NCBI GenBank assembly: GCA_019802505.1
Contig: JAFMOC010000038.1
Span: 1,124,001-1,188,000 of the forward strand
DNA length: 64,000 bases
DNA from: Corydoras sp. C115
Taxonomy: Eukaryota; Chordata; Actinopteri; Siluriformes; Callichthyidae
Direction of reading: 5' to 3'
Numbering within the stretch: position 1 is the stretch's first letter; every line of letters starts with the position of its first letter. Positions 52,930-64,000 of the stretch are shown here, one piece after another. Position numbers and translations under genes: made by a program. A model generated the notes under the pieces. That model made no database searches. It was not told where the DNA came from and saw only the letters and a program-made list of their open reading frames with translations.

Positions 52930-55900
52930 CTGAAGTGTAAATGGATGGGACAAGAGAATCAAAGCAGGAAAGCATGTGAACACAGCCACACATCTTTCAC
53001 CTGAATATTGCACTGGCCTAAATAAACTCTGTGCAGCTGCCAAGAACTCGCAAAGCAAGTCATTTGGCTTCTGCCTGACTTTTATATGATGTGTGGAAAT
53101 GAATGGAATAACAGAGTCTACAAAAATTAACAGGCCATGTACACTTTACAGGATTAGATCAGGTAAATAATAAGCTTTGCATTAAGCACAAAGGGTACAG
53201 AGAGTAAAGCCAAAAGAAAGAATTTTTTTTTCAAAAGACATGTCACAAGACTTTAACAAAAATATCTCGAGTTACAGCTGTTTTATTGGAAGGCCTACTA
53301 TTGGTATGCAAATATCCTCCTTCAGCCACCCACTACCAAGCATTAAAAATTCAGGCACATATTGAAGGTTATTCAAACCACAAATTTGTGCATAAAATAC
53401 CAAAACAAACACCATGCAGTCTGTCTATGCTGTCTAACAAAACAGAAATTACACAGAATAAATCTAAAACAAACAGCACAAAAATAAATCATATACATTT
53501 CTTAGCCATCTATATAATGTGAAGCAAGTTAAGGTTATATCTCTGGCTAGTAGAATGAAGTAGCTCTATACAATATAAAGCACATGTAATCAATATCCTT
53601 TAATCATTCGTTATCTTAGACATATTCTGGAACATTGAAGCTTTTCCTAAAGACAATCAACTTAGGAGTCTGTCAACATGCTTGTTACAAACGGTTTACT
53701 GTCTTCAAAATAAAAGATCTGTTTGTGTGACATTTGTCTATTAGACCTCCCTGGTCCATTAAAGTGTGTTGTAAACTCAACTATGTGGTCAAAGAAAATG
53801 TATTGACTCGGTTAAAGCTATTAACTTTATCAGGCCAATGTCTAATCTGGATGCTGATGTATCATCTAATCACTGTGACTTACTTCCACATCATGACATT
53901 CGGTGGATAAGCAAGTGTTGGCTTCATGTCATATGGAGTAGCCGCTTTGCCCTTGGCCAGTCTTAACATGCTCCATACTAGTGGTAGGCAGGCAGGTTTG
54001 GGCTATCTGTGTTTATGGTATGTAAAAGTTAACATGAACTAAAGAATAGCACATGTGATGCATGTTAAGCAATGTCATATGCATGGTTTTAATTAAATTA
54101 AAAAACATAATTACACAAAGACTACATTTTTGGCATATTTTTTGAAAGTCGATTATTGGTTTATTGACACACTACACTATTTGGTAAGGCTTTTGATATG
54201 TCCTAGGGTTTTTCTATCTTTTTGAAGGAATTGGTTTCAGCTATTCCTTGTTTGTGACCCACATAAGGATATGTGGCTTGGTGAATAAATTAACATGGCA
54301 TTTAGTACAATATAATCAGATAAATCTGCTTTATTTTAATCTTGTCAAATGTAAAACAGCTGTGAAGGTAAATACTTACAATATCAATGCAAGCAAAATA
54401 AGTTGTAGCAATACAGAAAGCAGAAATGTTTAAGAAGCTCAAATAGTTTTATCATATTTTTTATGCATGCAATGAATAGTTCGGGAAACTCAACCCATTA
54501 TTCAGATAAAAATACAAAGGCAAACTTTCCTCAGAAGGCAACAGCAAGCAGAGACAGTTCACTTAATTGAACTGTAAATAATTTATACTGTGAAGTGGGT
54601 GAATGTCTGTGACATGACTCTTTAAAACATGGAAGATGCTGAATGTATTTTAAGTCACAAATGCATTGCTATATATAGTCCCTCAGGTGAATCATAAACA
54701 GAACTGAAAAGAAAAAAAAATAATTTAATACAATTTTGTATGTTTAAATAAAAATAATAAATGAAATCATTCTTGTTTTGATTCATTATATTTAATAAAT
54801 TCATTATTAAATATCATGTACAACATACTAAACTGACATAAACCCACCATTTGTTTGCAACTCTATTCCAGTATAACAGTTCCCAGAGGTGATATGAATA
54901 AGTCCCCTTTAAATGCCTGCTATTTTATAGTATTCAATAAAAAAACAAGCTCATAAAAATGAACAGTTGAAATAGGAGCGACAGTACATAAACTGCTGGT
55001 GAAACAGACAATTTCTATTAGAGCTGACAATGTTCAGACTGAGATTTAGAACACAGGGATGAAAAACATCCATGGCTTAACAAAAACCTTTTTGTTACTC
55101 GTTGCAACTACTTTTGCTGTAAACCAAAACTGCAATTATAAAAATCCTTTTACACTGATAACATTATTTCCTCTGCAGTCCTGTTAAAAATAAGAGATGA
55201 GGAAGCTATTAACAGGATATGTGCATGTGAGTAATTCATTTTTTTCAAGTTCAGCCAAAATAAATCGGTTCATGGTCCACCTAAAGTATATCAAAACATA
55301 TATAATTTTTTGGGTTTGTTTAATAAAGCATGCACTGTTTGAGATTTAGCACTACTTTAAAAATGACAATACACACCATGTGCTAAAGATCCATCATATT
55401 TGCTGGCTGTTTGAGAAGTGGCATAGGTCATGTGCTATTTAATGCAACCACTTTCGTTTGAGCGGACTGCTGTAATAGACCACAGAAACATGCACCATTA
55501 AAGTGCACAATTACATGGTGGAAAGCCCATTTTGTAGTCCATGATTTCATGCCTGTGAGCTTATAACAAACTCTAAAGCTACCATGCAATGATTCAACTA
55601 TTGAGCATAGAGACTACCTATTAATCTACTTGTGCTGGTGTAAATCAATATTACAGGTCATAAAAGTGAGAGGTAATGTTCTGGCAGTGCTTTAGTCCTA
55701 TTAAATTCTTTGTTTACACTTGAAAGAGGGATGCAATTTTAGATTTTTCTTATATCAAATAAGTAAAGTAAGTTGGCGGATAAAAACATTTGCAGACACT
55801 ATTTTTTATATTAAATTAGTCAAACAAACAGTAAAACTAAGTCTACATTGCTGTATTTTTTTTCTTTCTATTAACTGACTACTATTTGACAATGACTGAC

Positions 55901-56389
55901 GTCTTAATAACTAAAACATGCCCTCAAAACTTTCTGCTTAATGCAGTCAAATAATTCAGTGAAATGTAGCTACACCATGCACTTTATTGAACACACCCGA
56001 ACACCTACTCATTCATGCAGGCAATCAATCAGTTATGTGATAACAGTAACAGCATCCAGTTCAATTACTAATATTTTATTGACAACGGTTTTTACACCTT
56101 TCTCAGAATTTTGGACTGCCTTTGATTTCATTTTTCCCCATTGTGCCCTCAGATTCTAACAGCCAATTGAGGCGGCTAATCAACAGACAGAGAGAAATTC
56201 CCTAATCTGGCCTTCAGTAAATCTAATGAGGCCAATTGTGCCTGAAAAGTGGCAGGGTAGAAGAAACCATTCAGGAATTAAAATAGGAGTTTCAGTAAAG
56301 TGGGTAAAAGTTAGCACAACTGTACTACTCAAGCATTACAAGACTTTAATTAAAAAAAATAAATAAATAAAGATATTGATTCTCCCATG

Positions 56390-56714
56390 GGTGACACGGT
56401 GGCTTAATGGTTAGCACGTCCACCTCTCAGCACTGAGGATCCAGGTTTGAATCCTGAACCGAGTTTCCTTGCTCTCGTTGTGTCTGTTTGGGTTTCCTCC
56501 GGGTTCTCTGGTTTCCATGTGAAAAAACATGGATTCAGAGTAAATTGGCTACTCTAAATTGCCCCTATATAAAGTCTGTGCGTGTAAGTGAGTGTGTGCC
56601 CAGTAATATATTGGAGCCCTGTCCTGGGTGTATTTGCCCAGTGCCCAAAATGCTCTCCCCTGGATGGGTGACATTGTGACATTACAGTGTTAAGTGGAAG
56701 ATAATGGATGGATG
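56390..56714 (+). mobile_element. tRNA-derived SINE
   Basis: Starts gggtgacacggtggcttaat and ends agataatggatggatg. The head and core are diverged. It is followed within a few bases by the (AT)n tract at 56720-56801. Confidence 0.82.
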
Positions 56715-56716
56715 TT

Positions 56717-56719
<3 letters not shown>

Positions 56720-56801
<82 letters not shown>
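56720..56801. repeat. (AT)n at a SINE tail
   Basis: About 40 AT units directly after the SINE ending at 56714. Confidence 0.95.
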
Positions 56802-56802
<1 letters not shown>

Positions 56803-57212
56803 CTTTTAAGACAGCAGGGAAAATGGAATTCTAGATTAAGTAGATAAATTTATCTTTCTGTGTAGCTAGCTAGCTGTAACATATTGCTTGTCATAAGAAC
56901 ATAAAATGTCAGTGTCAATAAGACTTAAAGCATGATGACTCATTTGATCTGAAGGGAGTACAATGCATGGCTTTAAGGTAGCTCATGGCAATGCTCTTGG
57001 ACACTGTCTGCTAAGCCATTTCCCAGCAGAGATGTTTTGCTACCGAGCTGCTTTGACAGTGCCTTATGGTAGATCACACTGTCAAACCATACTGGACAAA
57101 GGCTGCACAATGACTCAAAGTCTGTCACATGCCATGGATACTTTTAACAACAGAAGGCATTTTGTTTCATTTCCTTTGCACAGATAGGTCTAGTAAACCA
57201 ATTCAAACTCAC

Positions 57213-57334
57213 CTGATGCAAGTCGACACAAGTTGAGTTATTTTTACAGTCGTTGCTGATGCAGTCATCAATGTCCCGCTCGCACCGCTCTCCTGCGTAA
57301 CCTGGGTTACACAGGCAGTAGAAACCATCTATGA
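57213..57334 (-). CDS. eys: eys exon: end of one EGF repeat, start of the next
   Basis: This is the most upstream exon in the window (122 bp; enters in phase 1, leaves in phase 0). After the acceptor ctag it reads IDGFYCLCNPGYAGERCERD, which closes one EGF repeat (C4-C6). It continues IDDCISNDCKNNSTCVDLHQ, cysteines 1-3 of a calcium-binding EGF with the D-I-D-D-C start. The donor is CAG|gtgagt. CKNNSTC fits the O-fucose consensus (C2-x4-S/T-C3), and N-S-T is also an N-glycosylation sequon. The preceding exon must end with one base of the first codon (xTC); I found no candidate for it up to 64000. The next exon, 52808-52929, supplies C4-C6 of this repeat in frame. Confidence 0.88.
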
Positions 57335-57827
57335 CTAGAGGAAAGCAAAAAAAAAGAGCCTGTCAGCAGCAGAGTGGCTGGAGCAGCTGGTCCAAGCTAA
57401 ATAAATGACTTCTGGCCAAACAAACACTGAAATCCTGCCTATTTAATAATTTGTGAACTTGATGATTCTTGATGAAACATGATTCTTGTCAAAGCATGGT
57501 AACAAAAATCTTTCACTCTGCATCTGCATATCTTAACAATCTAAGAGCTACAGAATTTGAATTTGGAAAGGTACAAATGAAGGAAACTGCAAAAGGACTA
57601 TTGAAATACTAGGCTTTGAAATGAGACAACATAAGGCGATTTGTCAGTCAAAATCTAAAACTGCTCCACTTATGTTTGGTAGCAACATGGTAATTGCATG
57701 TACCAAATAGTATTATATCTAACTTTATGTCCATCAAAAAGTAAATGAGGACTGTAACCTGTATTTTAATTAATTAAAGAGAAAGCCATATTCAATATGG
57801 ACCAAATTAAACAGCTTAAAAGTTTAA

Positions 57828-57982
57828 TATTCATTCATTCATTATCTTCCACTTTATCCTATATTAGAGTCGCATTGGGGTTCCCCATGCATCCAGGGGA
57901 GAATGTTTCGGGCGCCGGGCAGATACACCCAGGACAGGGCGCCAATCTATCGCTGGGCACACACTCACTCACACAGACACTG
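57828..57982 (-). mobile_element. tRNA-derived SINE, tail part
   Basis: Minus orientation, from attcattcattatcttccac to the (CA)-rich stretch after cgctgggcacac. The head is absent. Confidence 0.8.
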
Positions 57983-59659
57983 TACTATTACAGTTAATTA
58001 TGGTCATTCATCTCTCACTACTGTCAGAGAAAAAAAAAACTGAAAACTGAGGCTGCAGTACAGAAAATGTAGTCTGCTAAAAAACAGAAAATGTTTCTGC
58101 TAAAGAGTCTTGGTTTCTGCTAAATCACACAAATGATGGGGGTAAATATGTGATTTCACCAGCATGAATTTGCAGATCCAAATTTCCCTGTGTCAACAGT
58201 CCAGGCTGGTAAAGGTGTAGGGAATGTATTCCTGATACTCTATGGGTTTGTACATGGTGAAAAAAAGTCTGGTTGAATGCCTCAGCCTTCTAACTGCTCG
58301 CCACACACATCACTCATGAATACAATGTTTTTTTACATTGAAATGCAACAAATCAAAAGTTGAATGTTTGGGTTTATGAACAATGATTTCACTGTTATTT
58401 AGTGATCTAATTACAATAAAACCTTGTGAAATACACATCACAAAGAACTCTAAGAAGGAAGAAGAGCTGATTTATGCGCTTAATATACACACCTAGTTTA
58501 TATTACTTTTTTTTATATGTAATTAAGTACAATGTCTTATTAAAAGTATAGATTTTGTTAGAAATGAACATAAAATGTTTAAAAAGTGTCTTTTTTTGTA
58601 TATAAATAAATTGTAATAGAATTTTAAAACTGCACAACTAAATAAATGACCTTACATTTATGGCTTATAAAAGTCCCTATAAAATTCTATACAAATTGAT
58701 CCTAAACAAATGTTTTGGGATTTTCAACATAGCAAATGGTCCTTTACAGTCCCTAGCCAATAGGGCTAAAAAAAAAACAACTATCCTACCTTCAATCCTC
58801 TTAATTAATGATGCTAAAGGGAAGTGCATCACCTGCCTTTTCAATGCCTGAAAGCTCTATGTAGGCGGCCGGTAACTGAGGAAATTGTCGAGTTCTTTCA
58901 AGAGCAAATTTATTACAGGCCCATTTTCAGTGTCCCAGGATTCTTCATTATGCCTAAGATTTAGCACGTAATCTGTGCCGTCACTCTAGCTCAGCACGTG
59001 TAGCTGCTATTGCTCTCATTAACTGCTTGAGGCTCTAGGTGGCAGGCACCATTACTCACAGCAGCCATCAAGAAACTCTTACTACCGATTCACCTCTTCA
59101 ACATGGGTATGCACAGAAGTATGTACCCCGAAACTTGGCATGCTCTGAGCACAACAGCCTCCAAAGCTGCCCACTGGTTCAGGGAATGAAGTATACACTG
59201 TAATGAGGGCTTGTGGCAGAGGTAACTTTGCTGTAGGGGAAAAACCTAGAGGAGCTGTCAGTTTGGATTACCTTAAAATATACAGTCATCCGAAAAAGTA
59301 GGTTCACATATGTTTTGATCTACAGGTTTTTGTAAATATAAAATAGGATAATAGATTAAAAAGGTTATATAAGACTTAAAACTGACATTTTATTTTACGT
59401 ATTATGCATTTTATAAATCAAATAAACAAAAACATTTTTATAGGGATCTGAATCATTTTTTGTATAATGCGTCACGTTTTGTATAAATACGTCGCTCTCT
59501 ACATATTTTACTGCATTAAATGTGGAAAAAATTAAAAAATTTACTTTAATAATACTTAATGACGTTTGCCATGTTGTTGTCTTTTAAAGCCAATACCTAA
59601 AAGCAACGAAAAGAATTAACTGATGTTCAGATGTTTACACGCATACATGTGATTTGTAA

Positions 59660-59689
59660 ATTATTATTATTATTATTATTATTATTATT
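59660..59689. repeat. (ATT)n
   Basis: About 10 ATT units. Confidence 0.93.
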
Positions 59690-60965
59690 TACTAATATCA
59701 AATTCTGTGAACAAAATAAACCTATAAATCAAATAACGTGGTCATGGGATGGTGTTAAATACGACTTACTATTTCAGTACAACCAAAGTGTTCCATCTAT
59801 AATTTATGTTTTTCGTTTTCTATTCATGTTAATACAAATGTTCTCAGATATAATGCTCTCATCATCGTCTTCGGATGCTTAGCCCTAGATGCGCAAGCAA
59901 ATCAGTCTGTCTTATTGTATATAAATAACATTATTAATGGTTAATACAAAATATTAGCCAAGTACACATTGTCCTATTTTTCCCCACAAACAAATACAAT
60001 TTCTGACCAATCTATATCTTAGTTTATTGCCTTGTAAAATACCTGACCTCCAAAAAGTCTTTGATGTCTCACTTTCTTTATCATTTATGCAGGTGGGGGT
60101 TGGGGGTAAGAGAATATTGGATTACCGAGGAAGGAGAAAAAAACACATTGCTATAAGATTTGATTGCATTAACTTTGTCATTTATCATCCATTATTAAAA
60201 TTACAGCACACTACTTATGCCTAATTGATCTGCTTTCAGAGCTGAGGTAATGTGTAAGTGTGAGTCTATGCTAATAGGTTTTGCCAGGTCACTTTGGTTG
60301 GAGACATCTTACTGTCATAAAGCTTCTGAATGAAACAAAGTTCTGACCTATCTAGTCCTGAAAAGCATTACAAAATAATAGACATGCTCTGTGATGTTTC
60401 ATTGGTTATAGTCTTATATAGTCTTTTGAGTCTAACTGATCATGGCAGTGAATCATGTTAGCCCATCCACTCCACAATCAAATTAATTATAACCAAGACA
60501 ACTTTGAAAATAAAAAAAGTGTAGATTTCAATAAAAGTATGGTATCAGCTGTAAAAGTTATCTTAATTATCTATGACTAGTTACTTATACTATATGATGC
60601 TTTATAAACACAAAAACAATAACTAAATATAGTTTTTGTTGTTGGGTGTGAAATTCTGGTTCCAGAGCGCAACGTCATTTCATCTTTTTAAAAATTCATG
60701 TCACTTGGTTTTAAGTAATTCATCTATTTTTTTAAAATAATTTTATTGATAGCATCAACCTTTCCTAATAAGCTTTGGCCTTTTTTTTTTTTTTAGACAA
60801 ATATGAATTCAGTGTATAATTGATCATTCATATTTATATTAGTTTACTGGGTGCCATACTGGGTGATGTGATATTGCCCTTCTATGTATACACACAGATA
60901 CACAAACGCACATACATGCTTACAAAACACGCAAACACTCCCACCCACACAACCATGCACTCACC

Positions 60966-60966
60966 T

Positions 60967-60998
<32 letters not shown>
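60966..60998. repeat. (TC)n followed by (AC)n
   Basis: Compound dinucleotide tract, about 10 TC units then 6-7 AC units. Confidence 0.92.
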
Positions 60999-61649
60999 GA
61001 CAACCTTGCACAGCTAAAGTAATTTCACCAGTGACACTTCATAATCACTCATCAGAGTTAAATCAATATTTGAGGCCTGATTTCACACCTGACCATAATG
61101 CCTTATTATCACTATGAAAAGACTTTAGATCATGTGCAGTATGAGCTCCAGGCCATAGATTGTGCCCCCTTTCAAATAATAATAAAATTCTGGTTGTATT
61201 AATTTACTTACAAGTAATATTTATGCAGCTCATAAAGTGGAGATGCCTGACTCACGAAATTACTATAAACAGGCTTTGTGTCTGTCGCCTCTCTGCTGGA
61301 TTATTGTGTATTTTAAATATACAAGTGTGGCAGAATCAATGGCACTAAGGAGAAGCAGAAGTTGTGGGTAATTGACTTTGGTTATAAAGTAATTAAACAC
61401 ACTGATGCGTCTCCACCTAATGAACATGTGTGACCTTTATAATCTGAGACGCCACAGAGAGAGAGGTCGACTATGAGCTGCAGGAAGTGAGGGCACTGCA
61501 GCTACGTCAGCCAGCACATACAGTATATTTTAATTGATGTTTAAGGTAATAAAACAGCTCATAAATCTCATTATTTTTTCAGTGTCATGTTCCAAGTTTT
61601 CAGGTAAATTTTTTTCTGATTGGTGTCCAATGCATAATAGACACATCAA

Positions 61650-62038
61650 CATTTTTCTGGTCTATTTGCTGCTCAATTTTTATTGGGTTTAAAAAGTCTT
61701 AATACTAGGGGGCTGGCAGGATAATGTTTGGCTACAACTGATACAGCTGTTCATATATACAAAGATAATGCCTAATGATCTCACAATGATGATGTCTAAA
61801 AGGGGCTTCTTTCTTGTCTTATAGAACAAGTAAAAGTTTTAAATGCAGCATTTTTCTGGTCTATTTGCTGCTCAATTTTTATTGGGTTTAAAAAGTCTTA
61901 ATACTAGGGGGCTGGCAGGATAATGTTTGGCTACAACTGATACAGCTGTTCAAAGATAATGCCTAATGATCTCACAATGATGATGTCTAAAAGGGGCTTC
62001 TTTCATGTCTTATAGAACAAGTAAAAATTTTTATGCAG
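61650..62038 (+). repeat. Recent tandem duplication of about 195 bp
   Basis: Copy 1 is 61650-61848 (199 bp) and copy 2 is 61849-62038 (190 bp). Both start catttttctggtctatttgc and end ...atgcag. They differ by an 8-bp insertion (atatatac type) after gctgttc in copy 1 and a few substitutions. No reading frame or splice context is seen. Confidence 0.93.
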
Positions 62039-63849
62039 CTGGTATATATTATACTTTGCTGATTTGAGCTCTTTTACACAGAGTTATATTTTATTATAGA
62101 ATTATACAATTAGCCCCAACTATCTCCATTACAGCTAATAAAAATCACACCCAGTGACGAGTAAACAATTCAAATTAATTGTGTTGTTTTGTACTTTAAG
62201 ACTGCTGAAAACTATTTATGTAATTGTATAAAGCATAGTTGAAGTGATGCCCTATACTATGAACTAATATGCGTGTGCGAGTACCCACATAAAAAGCAAA
62301 ACATTAAATTATGCATATATAAAATGCATTATTGTTGTAAGTTAGTTGGTCAAAAAGCTTATTAATCAATATTGCTTCTTTTCAATAATTTATTGGTTAT
62401 ATGGCTTTACTCGCCCGTTCCTCTCTCACTGCATAGTTTCAGACCTACCAAAGAAAATGACAGATCCAGTTAATGGTCAAAATTAAACATTAAAAATTAC
62501 ATTATTTTGCCAGGGAACATTTACCAGCATATTGCACATAGTTAACTTGTATTTAAATGACACTGTTGTAATATTACTAAACTAAGATGAACACTGTGGC
62601 CATTTTATCATATAAAGTTTAAGTTTATAAGAGTGACACTTTCACAGAAATGTATAATTTACTTAATAAAATACATTCTGTGTAACATAAATAATTTATA
62701 CTAACTGACATTCAAATAACTAGGTGCTCATAACCTTTATAATTAAAATGTGTGTATCCTTAAGTGGAATAAAAAAAATAAAAAAAAAGTTTATATTACT
62801 GGTGGCAGCTGCATCAGCAAAGTGAATGCCAGGCTAATGTAATAAACATCTGTTACTTTAGCTTCTGATTTAAAGATTTATCCAATAACTGCCTAAGCTA
62901 CATTTGGTACCCCTTAACATAACATTCTTGGAATGGATTACATTCATATGTACATATACATACGAAAGCATTTGTGTCTATATCACCTGAAAAGGCTATT
63001 GGAACCTGAAAACTGTTAATTTTAATGGATATTATATACCTTATACTTCAAATGCAGAGCAGACAATAATGAACAAAAGGAATGAACAAAAAACAAATAT
63101 GGCATAATGACTACATTATTCAAAGTATGCATCTATTTTAGACAACTGTATGCTACCAATTTTTAGGGTTTTTTTTAAGTGTTGACTATAATTATATTCC
63201 AGATATGTTGTTCTTAGATTAAAAATATTTCTTTCACACTAAAAACTAGAAGAAGGATAGTGTTACACCTGGCTCAACCGAGGTTAGTGCGGATAGTCAC
63301 AAGGTCATAAGTAACAAAGAAATATATTGACTCAAAATACCACATTCAGTACAAGTGTGCTCAGCTTTCAAATATAAACACAATCATTAAATACAGTGAG
63401 ATCTCGGAAAGTTTTCCAATCTGCATATTAACACACATTTAAATCCTGATGAAAATTATGCTATTTTTGGTTGCTTAATATTTTGGTTTCTATTTTACGG
63501 GTCATGAGTGTGTCCATATTTTAAAATGCTTTAGAAATTCCAGTCAGTCATGATAAAACCTGACTGTAATTTTTTTTCCTTTTTACTACAGAGAAATGGG
63601 GAGTTAAGAGCCTACTTTCACTGAATTATGTATAAAGTGTGAGCTACTGGTCTATCAGGTATTCATGGGTGAGCTTGTGCAGTAACCCTCACTCCACCCA
63701 AAAACAAGGCATGTTCACAAGGGAGAAGCAATGAAAGACTAAAAGACTAGAATGTATTTTTACTGATGCAGCAAGCAACTAGCCCTGGTCTTGGGTCAGT
63801 GGAACATTATCACCTTGCAGACAAAACGGTTTGGTTAACACACACACCA

Positions 63850-64000
63850 CTCTCAGTGACCACTTTATTCTATTCGGAATACCTCCTTGTCTCCATTTTG
63901 CCAGTTCTACTTACCATATAGGTGCACCTTGTACTTTTAAAGTAACATATTGAACTCCATTTGTTTCTTGGCATCATTTGTCTCCTTTACTCCATTCTCT
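63850..64000 (+). mobile_element. MITE-family segment, cut by the window end
   Basis: Contains cagtgaccactttattctat, cttaccatataggtgcacct and tgtacttttaaagtaac, which align with the start of the 27226 element and its flank. It continues beyond the window. Confidence 0.5.

Larger units (their letters stand above)
52930..57212. other. 4.3-kb intron between EGF exons
   Basis: Contains a SINE at 56390-56714 followed by (AT)n at 56720-56801. The rest is AT-rich with nothing recognised. Confidence 0.74.
57335..64000. other. Intron upstream of the first exon in the window
   Basis: No EGF exon was found on the minus strand up to the window edge. It holds a truncated SINE (57828-57982), (ATT)n at 59660-59689, (TC)n/(AC)n at 60966-60998, a tandem duplication at 61650-62038 and a MITE-family segment at 63850-64000. 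Confidence 0.7.

Noticed and set aside
57335..64000. Next upstream EGF exon
   Set aside because: Candidate cysteine-containing stretches near 59100-59200 and 61450-61520 had no EGF spacing or matching splice phase.

Overview
The window is a stretch of a ray-finned fish nuclear genome. It is AT-rich (my impression, not computed), with long introns, many (TA)n microsatellites, tRNA-derived SINEs of a common teleost type and decayed Tc1/mariner-type transposons. The species cannot be fixed from the sequence; the repeats would suit a catfish or another otophysan, but that is a guess.

The only gene I can support is on the minus strand and runs off both ends of the window. Thirteen internal exons between 57334 and 4495 (about 1.9 kb of coding sequence) join in one continuous frame, all with GT-AG splice sites. 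They encode a secreted-type chain: a partial EGF repeat, ten EGF repeats, a truncated EGF repeat with a short Ser/Thr-rich linker, and one complete laminin G domain. The architecture, the domain sequences and the very long introns fit eys (eyes shut homolog), the photoreceptor extracellular protein whose human orthologue underlies the retinitis pigmentosa form RP25. The first exons (signal peptide, earlier EGF repeats) lie above 64000, and the later LamG/EGF exons lie below position 1.

Layout from high to low coordinates, which is the gene's 5' to 3' direction: 57335-64000 upstream intron with a tandem duplication and a MITE end; 57213-50288 three EGF exons; 50287-34538 a 15.7-kb intron full of transposons that also holds a dead EGF exon (39600-39708); 34537-23577 six EGF exons; 23576-11179 a 12.4-kb intron where human EYS is believed to carry a very large linker exon, but where no long open frame is seen; 11178-4495 four exons making one LamG domain; 4494-1 downstream intron.

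The most interesting observation is the dead exon. It still has a splice acceptor in the right phase and clear EGF homology. Two cysteine codons read TAY instead of TGY, there is a stop codon, and its 3' part runs into a (TA)n tract. Its phases are symmetric, so skipping it keeps the frame, but the neighbouring EGF repeat is left with an abnormally short last loop. Everything else is intronic sequence with repeats. I saw no tRNA gene, rRNA, CRISPR array or second convincing gene.
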